This document shows positions 24,401 through 35,905 of a stretch of 64,000 bases of DNA, in pieces (the stretch's first letter is position 1; each line of letters begins with the position of its first letter). The position numbers and the translations under genes are program-made. Below the pieces are notes generated by a model that was not told the origin of the DNA, ran no database searches, and was given only the letters and a program-made list of their open reading frames with translations. The stretch covers positions 1 through 64,000 of the forward strand of contig VCJN01000341.1 in NCBI GenBank assembly GCA_006384855.1, written 5' to 3'. Origin of the DNA: Tetraselmis striata (taxonomy: Eukaryota; Chlorophyta; Chlorodendrophyceae; Chlorodendrales; Chlorodendraceae).

Positions 24401-25282
24401 TCTGCCAAGGACAAGGAAGACAATGACGACGCCACCCCAGGTGAGTTGCGCGCGCGTACAGTAGCTGCCTGCCTGCTCGACGCGTGATACGGCCAGATCT
24501 AGCGAGTTCGGTTAGGGTTCCCTGTAGAAGCGGTGTAATCTAGGACCGCTCGAGGTGTAGGCAGACGAGTGGGAATAGAAACCATAACGAGACGAGCGCG
24601 CGGCATCAGGGTCCTGCAGGGTAATATTACGTCCCGTCGAGGCAGCTGCGGCAAGTTCAATAAGGATGCTAATTGGTGGTGGGAGGGGGTGGGGGTGGAG
24701 AGCGGCCAGGTGGAACCTGTGCCTGTACTCCGCCGTAAGGAGTGGTTAGATATTAGTGTGAAGCGCAGTACTTAAAGACATAACATTATTAAACCGCAGT
24801 ACATAATGTATTGGAAATATTTTTGTAATCAGTGGGACGAAACGGTTTGTCATCAGTGGGACAAAACGGTTTGTCATCAGTGGGACGAAACGTTGTGTCA
24901 TCAGTGGGACGAAACGGTTTGTCATCAGTGGGACGAAACGGTTTGTCATCAGTGGGACGAAACGGTGTGTCATCAGTGGGACGAAACGAGCTGTCATGAG
25001 TGGGACGAAACGGGTTGTCATCAATGGGACGAAACGGTTTGTCATCAGTGGGACGAAACGGTTTATCATCAGTGGGACGAAACGGTCTGTCATCAATGGG
25101 ACGAAACGGTCTGTCATGAGTGGGACGAAACGGTTTATCATCAGTGGGACGAAACGGTTTGTCCTCAGTGGGACGAAACGGTTTGTCATCAGTGGGACGA
25201 AACGGTTTGTCCTCAGTGGGACGAAACGGTTTGTCATCAGTGGGACGAAACGGTTTGTCATCAGTGGGACGAAACGGTCTGA
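15485..25282 (+). repeat. Nine intronic arrays of the 24-bp hairpin repeat
   Basis: Arrays lie at about 15485-15970, 16545-17028, 17610-18301, 18880-19573, 20150-20844, 21420-21898, 22475-22978, 23555-24250 and 24827-25282, each about 19-29 units, near 215 in total. The main unit holds GACGAA-ACGG-TTTGTC then ATCAGTGG. In the sense RNA this forms a 6-bp stem with one G-U pair; in the antisense RNA that pair is an A-C mismatch. Each array ends about 30 bases before the TTTATAG acceptor. About 480 bp of conserved unique intron sequence precedes each array after the donor. Confidence 0.95.
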
Positions 25283-25475
25283 CAGAATATGATATTTATA
25301 GGTCGAAGGTCCAAGCGGACATCAAAACCTACCGAGAAAGCAAACGAATTCGATACGCTCGGAGCGCTAGTCGGGAGAAAACACAAGGCGTCATCTTCTG
25401 TGCCCGAGGAGCCGGCGGCGAAGAAGAGCCGTGCAGCCTCAGCTTCTGGAGCTAGAGCGGGCGCTGAGGCATCAG
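15991..25475 (+). repeat. Nine tandem exon-intron modules of the methyltransferase gene
   Basis: Exons at 15991-16161, 17048-17218, 18321-18491, 19593-19763, 20864-21034, 21918-22088, 22998-23168, 24270-24440 (each exactly 171 nt) and 25302-25475 (174 nt, diverged 3' half). All begin after TTTATAG, end at GTGAGT (the last at GTAACC) and are phase 1-1, so each adds or drops 57 residues without a frame change. The peptide is Lys/Ser-rich, for example RRSKRTSKPTEKANEFD and later KKSEPAKDKEDNDDATPG. Exon 1 matches the 3' part of the module. Module spacings are 1057, 1273, 1272, 1271, 1054, 1080, 1272 and 1032 bp; the large differences are whole multiples of 24 bp to within 1-2 bases. Confidence 0.9.
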
Positions 25476-28029
25476 GTAACCCCTGGAAACCGAGCCTTTT
25501 AGGAGGTAGTGCGCCGGTTTACGGCACGCACTCGCGCAAGGCGAAAGATCGGCCGCCGCTCTCTTGAGGGCCCAAATCATGAGCGGCCAAGTCCTCTCAG
25601 ATGCTCAAATGCAGACAGCGCGAAGGCTAATCGATTACGAAAAGCTCATGCAAGCTTACTATCAATCATGTCCTTGCCTCTCCAATCATATGATTTTTGT
25701 CAGTGCACTGTGTCATATTGACATTGTTTGAAATCATGTGTGTTGACAGGTTCGACAGCACGCGCACATGAGCCAGTAGCGACTCAAGCTTCAAAGGAAT
25801 CCAAGGGAAAAGAAAAGGTTTCAGAGACGATTGTGACTCCAGGTAATTGTGACTGAAAGTATCAATCCCTGCCTTCTCACTCCCTTCGATTAATTTCTCG
25901 TCAGTGAGTTATCTGACGTTCCAACAGGTCGTCAATTGGCGCAGGCAACCGCGTCGGAAGCAGCTGGTAAATCGGGATCCCCAGGTAAGAAAGTCACGCT
26001 TGGCTTTGCTGGTGTATGGCGATACCGTTCAGTAGTTAATCGTGACGCCCACTGCAGGTGTGTTGAGTACTCTCTACTCATTCTTTACAGGTTCCCCGAA
26101 TCAAGGCTCTTCTTTGTCTAAAGGCCCGCCACAAGTACCGGAAACAGAGCCGGAGCCTGCGCCCGGTCCGGAGCCCGAGCCGGAGCCTGAGCCTCAGCCA
26201 ACTCGGCTGGAGCCTGAACCGGAGCCTCAGCCCGAGCCGGAGCCGGAGCCGGAGCCGGAGCCTGAACCGGAGCCGGAGGCCGAGCTCTAGACTCCAGCGC
26301 CGACTACCGGGCAAGCGTCCGGTTATGGAGCCTCTGGTTCTCGAGCATCTCTTGCCAAGGCTCCGAGAAGAAGGGTTCCTGAATTTCTCAGTATGTGCAC
26401 GGATGAAGAGGTCTTCGGCACAGAGGAAGAACAGAGGCAACGGGCGGCAGAGAAGCGTAAGCAAGCTCTCGACATCACCGGCACTCCTGGACCCGAGAGG
26501 AAGACAAAGCTGATGACAGTCGCCTCTTACGACGACTTCTTTGACGAGAGGGACGGATCCCAAGAACATGACTCCTACAGCGACTTCACCTCAAGGAGCT
26601 GGACTATCCACTTGTTCAAGAACACGCGTGCTGAGGTACATATCTATTTGTACATCGAATTGCACAAGGCGAGCCTGCTTACTGGCAAGGACTTTTTCGA
26701 TGATCCGAAGGGGCCACTTCTCGCGTGTATCGGAAAGATCAAGGACGTCGAGCTGGACTCGGCCGGAAACTACGGGGTGAGTAAAGCTTATATGATGTCT
26801 ATGAATTCGTGTCAATTTCGTGTATCAATAAGTATTAATATTCTTATGCTTGTTACCGCAGATCTCTCTTGAACCTTATCGCTTGACACCGCACAAGGAG
26901 TTCAGGATCGATGTCAGCTTTGAGAGGTTGCTACTCCACGCGGTCCAACCGCCACTCTCCTTCCAGCCGCGGTTCCAGTCTTTCTACGCATGGACTTTGG
27001 TCGAGCGCAATGTGCTGTCGCAGGCGCTGACAGGTTTTGCGTCTGGTCAGATTGACATCGATGACTTGGCCAACATTGACAAGGATTTTAAGAACGCGCT
27101 TCCATACGTCGACACGTTGGCCGTCCCGCCGGCCTTGAATGGCCTCTACAACACCGGTGCCGTCGACTTGATCTCTTACGGCCACCTCAGAGTCGAGATT
27201 GCTGATCCAGAGGTGAAGACATCTCACGGTGGCGACATCAACACGTTATACGCCGACAGAGTCAACCTCGTCGTCGACAAGGATACGGGGCTGCCTCACA
27301 TGTTCAGCTTCCCATCCGATAAGTTCGTCGCTCCGCCGCCGGAATTTGAATTCCGATCCCCAAAGCTGCAAGACTGCAATGTGGTGGCGCAAAGCTACAA
27401 GGTGAAAGCCTATCGCGACTTGTTGTACCTACCCGGATCAAATATGTGTAGACAAATCTAAATCAATACACAATGCAACTTACTGACATCCATTTCTTGC
27501 ATTTGTTATTCAGAGGAATCCTTCCCTGTCCGCCGAGAATTTCTCAGTGTCCTTTCCGGTGTACGGAGTGTCCTCTGGAGAGTATGGGCCCCTCGCTCTT
27601 ACCATGGCCAACTTCAAGGAGCAAGTCGCAATATTCGAAGGCGGGGAGAAGCCGATGTTGGCGGATTCAAGTTCCTACAAGCCAGAGATCGACGTCATCA
27701 TAAAGTTTCTAGACTATCATGGCGCGCGTCAAGCCAACATCGACGGCAGCCACAGACGGGAGGCGAAGCGCATGGTGAAAGAAAACTACCCGGAAATCTA
27801 CAAAGCCAACAAAGGCATCCACCTCACGTCGGACAAGATGTACATCGGCCTCTCGCCGGAAGTCTGCCGCTACGTGTCTATGAAGCTCAACGAGGCGGGT
27901 CACACCGTCGTGGGAGACACGTCCATGCACAAACTCCTGGTGAGTGACCCATTCTCCCAAATTATTATTAAGCTGACCGTGGCAGCAAATAGGCGTAAAG
28001 TGTGACAAAAGTCGTTCCGTCGTCAGCGG

Positions 28030-28115
28030 GTTAAAAATATGTGTCAGTGGGACGAAACGGTATGTCATCAGTGGGACGAATCGATCTGTAATCAGCGGGA
28101 CGAAACGGTTTGTCA
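28030..28115 (+). repeat. Short relic of the 24-bp repeat in a downstream intron
   Basis: Three to four diverged units sit in the 226-bp intron 27940-28165 of the methyltransferase gene. The repeat thus occurs in introns well away from the tandem modules. Confidence 0.85.
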
Positions 28116-29311
28116 TCGAGGTACAATCGTTCGGAATTTTGAAATCGGTGCAATTGATTCTGCAGAACCTTCGCCGATGTTTCGAGAGCTGGTATGCAGA
28201 TCAGGATGCAACTCGCCCCGGCTTTAGGGCACTTCCGCAAATCAAAGTCATGAAGGAGTTCAAGAAGTCTGAAGTTCTTCAAGTTGAACTTGAGAAGATC
28301 GGCGTCAAAGATGCGAAGAGCAGCGAGTTCTCAAATTTGATTGACCTCTGCTCGCGCCCACAACGGTAAGCTGCGTACATGATGAAAATTTATCGTGTTG
28401 TTAATGCTGCTAGATTCTGACAATTGATTTGCGCAGTGTTTTTGAGCCCCTTGAGCAGATTTCTGAAGCCTACCGGCATGTGGAGCTCGGGGCTCGAGGA
28501 TAGGACGAAGCCAGAACCAAACTCGGAGACCTATTTATGTACTACCAGCAAGAACTCGATAGAGTCAAGCGTCTCAATTGCGGCAGGCAACTCACCCAGA
28601 AGGAAGTGAGGAAGGTTTACGAAGCAACTCGGAAGCCTTTCAATGCAATCCTCGATAACAAGAAGTACGGCTTCGGCAAAGACAGAGCTCACTTCCGAGT
28701 CGCCCTCATGGAGGTAAGTTGTGACCGACCCCAGTGTCTTAATCACATGGAATACTATCATTCCTTTCTCCGTACTGAAGTTTGTTATTCGACCCAGGAT
28801 GTTGGCTTTGGACCCCATGCGCCCTGGCTAGACGAGCCGTCTCTTGCCAAGCAGAGCGACAGCGCGGATCTCCCTGTGGGCCAGATGTACCTAGTGGTTG
28901 GACTGCTCATCCAAGGCGAGCACAGTGTGACCCCGAGCCTCTACGAGCTGGTGGATGACATAAAGCAAACATGCGACAATGGCCCCATGGCTTTTACGCA
29001 CACCAACGCGGAGTGGCTCGCGATGATTGAGACCTGGAGGTTTCGCGATCTCTTGCGTCGAGCAAGCATCAAGCTCATGAATGCCATTGACACGGCCAAG
29101 GGCAGAGAGGCAATCCAACTGCTGACGCCGGACGAACCGGCCAGGAATTGGGGGAAATATCTCTCGGACCACATCATCGATTGGGATGTGGAAGACAAAG
29201 TGTCGGATGAGCAAGCGGCCGCTCGCCTTGACGCCATCACCAAGTTCCGAGCCAAGGTTGATGACCTCGGCCCAACAGGCTTCCCCAGAAAGTTCAGGGA
29301 TTTGTTCAAAG

Positions 29312-29321
29312 GTGCTCATCG
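29312..29321. repeat. Left 10-bp target duplication (GTGCTCATCG)
   Basis: Exact match to 36558-36567; the neighbouring bases on both sides differ, so the duplication is exactly 10 bp. Confidence 0.9.
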
Positions 29322-29383
29322 GGAAAAAGGGCAAATATCGAGTCAAAATGGGGACATTTACGGACTCGAAAATGTGCCCCCCT

Positions 29384-29427
29384 TAACTCGGTTTTTGCAC
29401 CCCCCAAGGGGGTGCAAAAACTGAGTA
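29384..29427. repeat. Subterminal hairpin of the nested transposon
   Basis: TTTTTGCACCCCCC is followed directly by GGGGGTGCAAAAA with a 2-base loop. A smaller hairpin (ATGTACCC/GGGTACAT) lies near the right end at about 36452-36475. Both may be sites of DNA structure or protein binding. Confidence 0.7.
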
Positions 29428-29692
29428 ACGCCCAATACCGTACGAATGTACTGTGAAACTGGCCTTTCACACATTCTTGCCAACACTGTACGAGGTACCC
29501 TTCACCTATACTGCACTATGTACTACGCATATGTCCACCGCCCCTTGACGAGATGCGTCGCTACCAGTCCATGCTAACCGTTTTTGCCTCGAATGCTACT
29601 CCGTCGCTGTGCTTTTCACTCTTCTATCACTCGCAAGCACCCTCGCGCTTTTGTTTAGGGAGGCATCTTCACGCATCTTGGTTCACAAAAGC

Positions 29693-31595
29693 ATGGCAGA
29701 CCATCCTCGCAAAGGAAAACGCACCTCTGCCCGGTTGAAGACTCCGGTGGCGGGGGCATCTGCAGCTGCGCTTGGTTTCGAGCCAACGACGGCTCCCGAC
29801 GCACTGCTAGTGACCCCCATGGCGCAAGATTCTCCGCAGATGCACTTGCGTTCGGGCAGGAGGGCGTGTCAGGCTCCAATACCCACGACTCAGCCCAAAA
29901 GGCCCCTGCAACCGAGCGGTGGGCAACATCGGAGCGGACCGCCATGGCCTTGGTACGGCGGAGATTCGCAGCCTTTGGCCGAGCCGGGGCCTCAGCCTAA
30001 CCCCTAGCCTCGAGGCGTGCCACCTTTGGACCCACTCCCCGGAGCGACTCCAACGGTACGCGGACTCGCATCTTCGTTAGCATCACTCATCTCGGCGCCG
30101 TGGGCTGCGTTAAGCGCACCTCGCCATCGCGCATCTCAGGGATCTCAACCCACGCAGACCGATGTCAAACAGTCTGGAGCCGGTCTAGGTGAACCTTTGG
30201 CCACGATTCATGAGGATGAGCACGGACAGGAAGAGGAGGAGGAGGAGAAAGAGGAGGAGGAGGAGGAGGGGCCCATTACTGTCGGAGGGTGTCCGCCTGG
30301 ACAAACGAGCTCCGCCACAAGCGCCACAAGTGGGAGCAAAATGGTAACCCCTCGCCCCTTGTCAACAAAACCTCAAACGTGTGCGCATCTTCGCGCGTGA
30401 GGGAAAAGATTCTCACACGCCCCCCCTCCCTACATAGACCATCTCCACGACCCCCTTCAACAAGAAGCGCCACTTGTCGACCCAATGCTCGGCGAAAACT
30501 GTGAAACACTGTGGCTACTCGATTCGCAGCGTGCGCGAATGGCACAACGACTACGAGATGCGGCGCGGCATTCAACAAATCAAGAACAAACGCTTCACGA
30601 AGTCCACCAACACCTGCCAGCCCTGCCAAGGCAGCTCGGCACCCCGCACCGTCTTGGTCGACAACCGCTACTACCAGGTCGTAGCGGCAACTCGTTAGGC
30701 TGGCGGATCCTCCAAGCCCGCATCTCAACCACCGCCAGCGGGGTCCGGTGGAGATGGTTCCCAAAACGGCGCTGCAACAGGTCTCCTCGAGCGTCGAGCA
30801 GCTCCGCCCCTCCCCCAAGCAAGCTTGGTCCCTTGGTGACTGCCAAGCCGCCGAGTGAGCCTCAGCCTTCGAGAGCGACGAAGCGCTCGCACGGTGCGTT
30901 GAGCACAGCAGGCAAGACCACTTTGTCGCCCATGAAGCTGCGTAGGAAGCGTTCCGAGAAGCGCGGGCCGAGTCCTCCTTTGAAGATGGCGAAAGAATTG
31001 GAGGCCGACGACCCCCTAAGCCGAAACGCGAAACCCGGTCAAGCCGCCAGGCGCCTTCGGGTGCCGCTGCTGGAAGTCGCCTTGCCACATCTTCCCATGG
31101 CGGTGCCCCATCTCTGCGTCCCCGACCCACATCTCCGCCCAAAAAGCCCTCATCTCGGGACGCAAAGCCCGTAACGCCGCATGCGCGGACATCTCGGCCT
31201 CCTACTAAATGTATCTCTCGTGTACAAACCCGTGTATTGTCGCTCCTAGCTCTACTTGTAACGCTGCCCTGTCCAAGGAGCCCTTTGTCGTTGTCACGTC
31301 GCCTTGGTTCACTCACCTGGATGTCCTCCTACCGTTGCTGGCGGCCTCCAAGGCGGAAATCTATCGCGTGCAGATTCCGAGCACCTACTTGACGCAAGGG
31401 CCCCTCCCGCGAATGATCTACCTCGACAGCCTGTTGACAGCGAATCGTGTACTTTTCATCGCGTCAAAGCACCCAAGAAACCCCGAAACCAACGGACGCG
31501 CCTTGTGGTTTGTCGTCGGAAGAGATTCGGCGACTTTTAGAGCGCACCTCTCGGAGCACCTCGGCAAGCAACGTGAGTTCGTGTCTGGTCCGTGA
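29693..31595 (+). CDS. Unrecognised gene of the nested transposon (copy A)
   Basis: A first exon reads MADHPRKGKRTSARLKTP and continues as a Pro/Gln-rich chain (PLAEPGPQPNP) across an in-frame TAG at 30005-30007 into an acidic tract (EEEEEEKEEEEEEGP); a GTAACC donor follows at about 30344. A second block (about 30451-30698) has TVKHCGYSIRSVREWHNDYE and NTCQPCQGS, which could be a helix-turn-helix and a Cys pair, and runs through TAG at 30696-30698; copies at 34265 and 36165 have CAG there. A third block (31209-31595) has PFVVVTSPWFTHLDVLLPLL and VLFIASKHPRNPETNGRALW. I do not recognise the family. It might be captured host sequence or a decayed transposase. Confidence 0.4.
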
Positions 31596-31751
31596 CAAGG
31601 GATTCATGCAGCTTGAAATTCGCTGCCATAGCGCCCTAGACAATACCTCATTAATCATAGTCAACGATCATAACAAATCATTCTCAACCGCAGATAAGAG
31701 TTGAATCGACTCCTGTCCGTCGATTTCACAAACCGCACTTCCTTTGCTAGC

Positions 31752-32372
31752 GCGGCCGGGGCAGCGGGGCGCCAACGCGCCGCGGCCGGGGCAGCGGGGC
31801 GCCAACGCGCCGCGGCCGGGGCAGCGGGGCGCCAACGCGCCGCGGCCGGGGCAGCGGGGCGCCAACGCGCCGCGGCCGGGGCAGCGGGGCGCCAACGCGC
31901 CGCAGCCGGGGCAGCGGGGCGCCAACGCGCCGCGGCCGGGGCAGCGGGGCGCCAACGCGCCGCGGCCGGGGCAGCGGGGCGCCAACGCGCCGCGGCCGGG
32001 GCAGCGGGGCGCCAACGCGCCGCGGCCGGGGCAGCGGGGCGCCAACGCGCCGCGGCCGGGGCAGCGGGGCGCCAACGCGCCGCGGGCCGCGCAGCGGGGC
32101 GCCAACGCGCCGCGGCCGGGGCAGCGGGGCGCCAACGCGCCGCGGGCCGCGCAGCGGGGCGCCAACGCGCCGCGGCCGGGGCAGCGGGGCGCCAACGCGC
32201 CGCGGGCCGCGCAGCGGGGCGCCAACGCGCCGCGGGCCGCGCAGCGGGGCGCCAACGCGCCGCGGGCCGCGCAGCGGGGCGCCAACGCGCCGCGGGCCGC
32301 GCAGCGGGGCGCCAACGCGCCGCGGGCCGCGCAGCGGGGCGCCAACGCGCCGCGGGCCGCGTTGGCGCCGCG
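31752..32372. repeat. 30-bp GC-rich minisatellite, about 21 units
   Basis: Units share GGGGCGCCAACGCGCCGCGG and differ in one block (GCCGGGGCAG in the left half, GGCCGCGCAG becoming dominant to the right). Because the unit is a multiple of three and lacks stops, several frames stay open for more than 200 codons; this is a composition effect, not evidence of a gene. Confidence 0.95.
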
Positions 32373-32389
32373 GGCGGCGCATGTTTGTG

Positions 32390-34165
32390 ATTCATGCAGC
32401 CCCGCATACTTATAAATGGTTTGCAGCCATCCAGGCAATCAAAGCATGCTTAAAGGCAGCATCTGCGGTGCAGCGCTGCAGCAACCTGCGGCGTGTTGCC
32501 AGCAAATATCAAGCATTAGCCCTACTGCCTTGCAATCCGTATAGTATCGTCAAGCAGGTGCGTGTTTATATCCCTTTCATGCCATGCAGCCCCGCATACT
32601 TATAAATGGTTTGCAGCCATCCAGGCAATTAAAACATGCCTTAAGGCAGCATCTGCGGTGCAGCGCTGCAGCAATCTGCGGCGTGCCGCCAGAAAATATA
32701 AGGTATTAGTCGTACTGCCATGCAATCTGCATAGTATCGTCAAGCCAATGCGTGTTCACATCCCTTCTATGCAATGCAGCCCCGCATACTAAATGATTTG
32801 CAGCCATCCAGGCAATTAAAACATGCCTTAAGGCAGCATCTGCGGTGCAGCGCTGCAGCAATCTGCGGCGTGCCGCCAGAAAATATAAGGTATTAGCCGT
32901 ACTGCCATGCAATCTGCATAGTATCGTCAAGCCGATGCGTGTTCACATCCCTTCTATGCAATGCAGCCCCGCATATTAATAAATGGGTTGCAGCCATCTA
33001 GGCAAATGGCTGCAGCAATCTGCGGTGTGCCGCCAGCAAATATAAGGTATTAGCCGTACTGCCATGCAATCTGCATAGTATCGTCAAGCCGATGCGTGTT
33101 CACATCCCTTCTATGCCATGCAACCACGCATACTAAATGATTTGCAGCCATCCAGGCAATTAAAACATGCCTTAAGGCAGCATCTGCGGTGCAGCGCTGC
33201 AGCAATCTGCGGCGTGCCGCCAGAAAATATAAGGTATTAGCCGTACTGCCTTGCAATCTGTATAGTATCGTCAAGCCGGTGCGTGTTCACATCCCTTCTA
33301 TGCAATGCAGCCCCGCATATTAATAAATGGGTTGCAGCCATCTAGGCAAATGGCTGCAGCACTCTGCGGTGTGCCGCCAGCAAATATAAGGTATTAGCCG
33401 TACTGCCATGCAATCTGCATAGTATCGTCAAGCCGATGCGTGTTCACATCCCTTCTATGCCATGCAACCACGCATACTAAATGGTTTGCAGCCATCCAGG
33501 CAATTAAAACATGCCTTAAGGCAGCATCTGCGGTGCAGCGCTGCAGCACTCTGCGGCGTGCCGCCAGCAAATATAAGGTATTAGCCGTACTGCCTTGCAA
33601 TCTGTATAGTATCGTCAAGCCGGTGCGTGTTCACATCCCTTCCATGCCATGCAGCCCCGCATACGAAATGGTCTGCAGCCATCTAGGCAAATGGCTGCAG
33701 CAATCTGTCGCGTGCCGCCAGCTATTATCAGGCATTAGCCGTACTGCCTTGCAAATCTGTATAGTATTGTCAAGCCGGTGCGTGTTCACATCCCTTCTAT
33801 GCCATGCAGCCCCGCATACTAAATAATTTGCAGCCATCTAGACAATTACAGCATGCCTTAAGGCAGCATCTGCGGTGCAGTGCTGCAGCAATCTGCGGCG
33901 TGCCGCGAGCACATATCAGGCATTAGTGGTACTGCCTTGCAAATCTGTATAGTATCGTCAAGCCGGTGCGTGTTCACATCCCTGCTATGCCATGCAGCCC
34001 CGCATACTAAATGGTTTGCAGCCATCTAGACAATTAGAGCACGCCTTAAGGCAGCATCTGCGGTGCAGCGCTGCAGCAATCTGCGGCGTGCCGCGAGCAA
34101 ATATCAGGCATTAGTGGTACTGACTTGCAATCTGTATAGTATTGTAAAGCATATGGGCAAGTAAA
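32390..34165. repeat. Satellite of alternating 185- and 159-bp units
   Basis: About ten units, each with a CCCCGCATACT-like block, a GCAGCATCTGCGGTGCAGCG block (missing in the short form) and GTATCGTCAAGCC. Short and long units alternate in the middle (344-bp higher-order period, for example starts near 32706, 33050 and 33394). Outer units are more diverged. Confidence 0.9.
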
Positions 34166-34199
34166 TTCCCTTTTATCATAGAATCCTCATACTGGAAGG

Positions 34200-34810
34200 T
34201 TGCCGAGCCAGCTCTTTACCCCCCACGGTCGTGGTCGACGATCGCTACTACCAGGTCGTAGCGGCGCCGCGTCAGGCTGGCGGGTCCTCCAAGCCCGCAT
34301 CTCAACCGCCGCCACCGGGGTCCGGCGGAGATGGCTCCCAAAACGGCGCTGCAGCAGGTCTCTTGATAGAGCTTCGAGCAGCTCCGCCCCTCCCCCGAGC
34401 AGGCTTGGTCCCTCGGAGACTGCCAAGCCGCCGAGTGAGCCTCAGCCTTCGAGAGCGACGAAGCGCCCGCACGGTGCGTTGAGCACGGGAGGCAAGAGCA
34501 GCTTGTCGCCCATTAAGCTGCGCAAGAAGCATTCCAAGGAGCGCGGGCCGAGTCTTCCTCCAAGATGGCGATAGAGCTGGAGGACGACGACCCTTCCAGG
34601 CGCCTAAGCCGAAACGCGAAGCCACATCAAGCCATCAGGCGCCTTCGGGTGCCGCTGGTGGGAGTCGCAGGGCCATATCTTCCCGTGGCGGTGCCGCATC
34701 TCCGCCTCCCCGACCCGCGTCTCCGCCTATGGAGGCAAGAGCAGCAGCTTGTCGCCCATTAAGCTGCGCAAGAAGCATTCCAAGAAGCGTGGGCCGACTC
34801 CTCCTTTTGG
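34200..34810 (+). repeat. Copy B of the transposon gene segment
   Basis: It matches about 30640-31160: the DRYYQVVAA peptide, then QAGGSSKPASQPPPPGSGG and a Ser/Pro/Arg-rich stretch. It has CAG at 34274 where copy A has TAG. Part of the segment (GGCAAGAGCAGCTTGTCGCC) is repeated within it at about 34735. Confidence 0.8.
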
Positions 34811-34819
34811 AAGAGCCTC

Positions 34820-35905
34820 AGGCCACCGCTGGCAACAATGACGAGCAAGAGATGCAGAGGGTGGAGATAGTTAAGTGTGAGGGGTGGGATTACCCGCATC
34901 TCGACAGCAAGAGCAGGTGAACGCCCGCATCTCTCGCGTAAAAACCCGTGTACTGTCGCTCCTAGCTCTTTTAACGACGAGACGCTTTTCCAAACCCGAC
35001 TCCAGTGCGTCGTGGAACCTTGTCTTACAGGTGGTTACGCCGAGAGAGATGCGGTAATGAAACCCGGAGGCCCACTTTGAGGACGACAAGTACATCCTCG
35101 TGTCAGTCTTGCCAGCGGTGGGTGAGGCCACCGCTGGCAAGACTGACGAGCAAGAGATACATAGGGTGGAGAGATTTTACCGTGACGGTGGGGGTACCGC
35201 ATCTCCGCAGGTGAACGCCCGCACCTCTCGCGTAAAAACCCGTGTACTGTCGCTCCTAGCTCTTGTAACGACGAGACGCTTTTCCAAACCCGACTTCTGT
35301 GCGTCGTGGAAACATGTCTTACAGACGGTTGCGCCGAGAGAGATGCGGCACTGGAACCCGGAGGCCCACATTGGGGACGACAAGTACATCCTCGCGCCAG
35401 TCTTGCCTCCGGTCACCGCTGGCAAGACTGACGAGCAAGAGATGCAAAGGGTGGAGAGATTTACCGTAAGGGTGGGATTACCCGCATCTCGGCAGCAAGA
35501 GCAGGTGAACGCCCGCATCTCGCGTAAAAACCCGTGTACTGTCGCTCCTAGCTCTTGTAACGACGAGACGCTTTTCCAAACCCGACTTCTGTGCGTCGTG
35601 GGACCATCTCGTACAGACGGTTGCGCCGAGAGAGATGCGGCACTGGAACCCGGAGGCTCGCGTCAGTCTTGCCAGCTGTGGCTGAGGCCACCGCTGGCAA
35701 GACTGACGAGCAAGAGATGCATAGGGTGGAGAGAGTCAACCGTGACGGTGGGGGTACCGCATCTCGGCAGCGGGGGCAGGTGAACGCCCGCATCTCGCGT
35801 AAAAACCCGTGTACTGTCGCTCCTAGCTCTTGTAACGATGAGACGCTTTTCCACACCCGGCTCCCGTGCGTCGTGGAACCTTGTCTTGCAGGCTGTTGCG
35901 CCGGA
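34820..35905 (+). repeat. Coding tandem repeat, about 290 bp, 3.7 copies
   Basis: Units start near 34820, 35128, 35418 and 35690. A frame open from 35100 to 35783 crosses them and encodes TRVLSLLALVTTRRFSKPD and QTVAPREMRHWNPEAHIGDD. A related block occurs once at about 31200-31270. The last unit leads into copy C. Confidence 0.8.

Noticed and set aside
15485-25282. CRISPR-like array of short regular repeats
   Set aside because: The units are directly adjacent with no unique spacers, lie in spliceosomal introns of a eukaryotic gene, and no cas genes are present. It is a minisatellite.
26042-26290. Glu-Pro repeat as a separate short gene
   Set aside because: It follows a phase-1 acceptor in the frame of the upstream exons and continues in frame beyond its TAG into later coding sequence, so it is an exon of the larger gene.
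28500-28503. Intron or alternative start to explain the TAG at 28501
   Set aside because: No splice sites bracket it, and the same frame is coding-like on both sides (AYRHVELGARG before, DEARTKLGDLF after).
31661-32438. Long open frames of Ala/Arg/Pro-rich sequence on both strands
   Set aside because: They are translations of the 30-bp GC-rich minisatellite, whose period is a multiple of three and which lacks stops in several frames.
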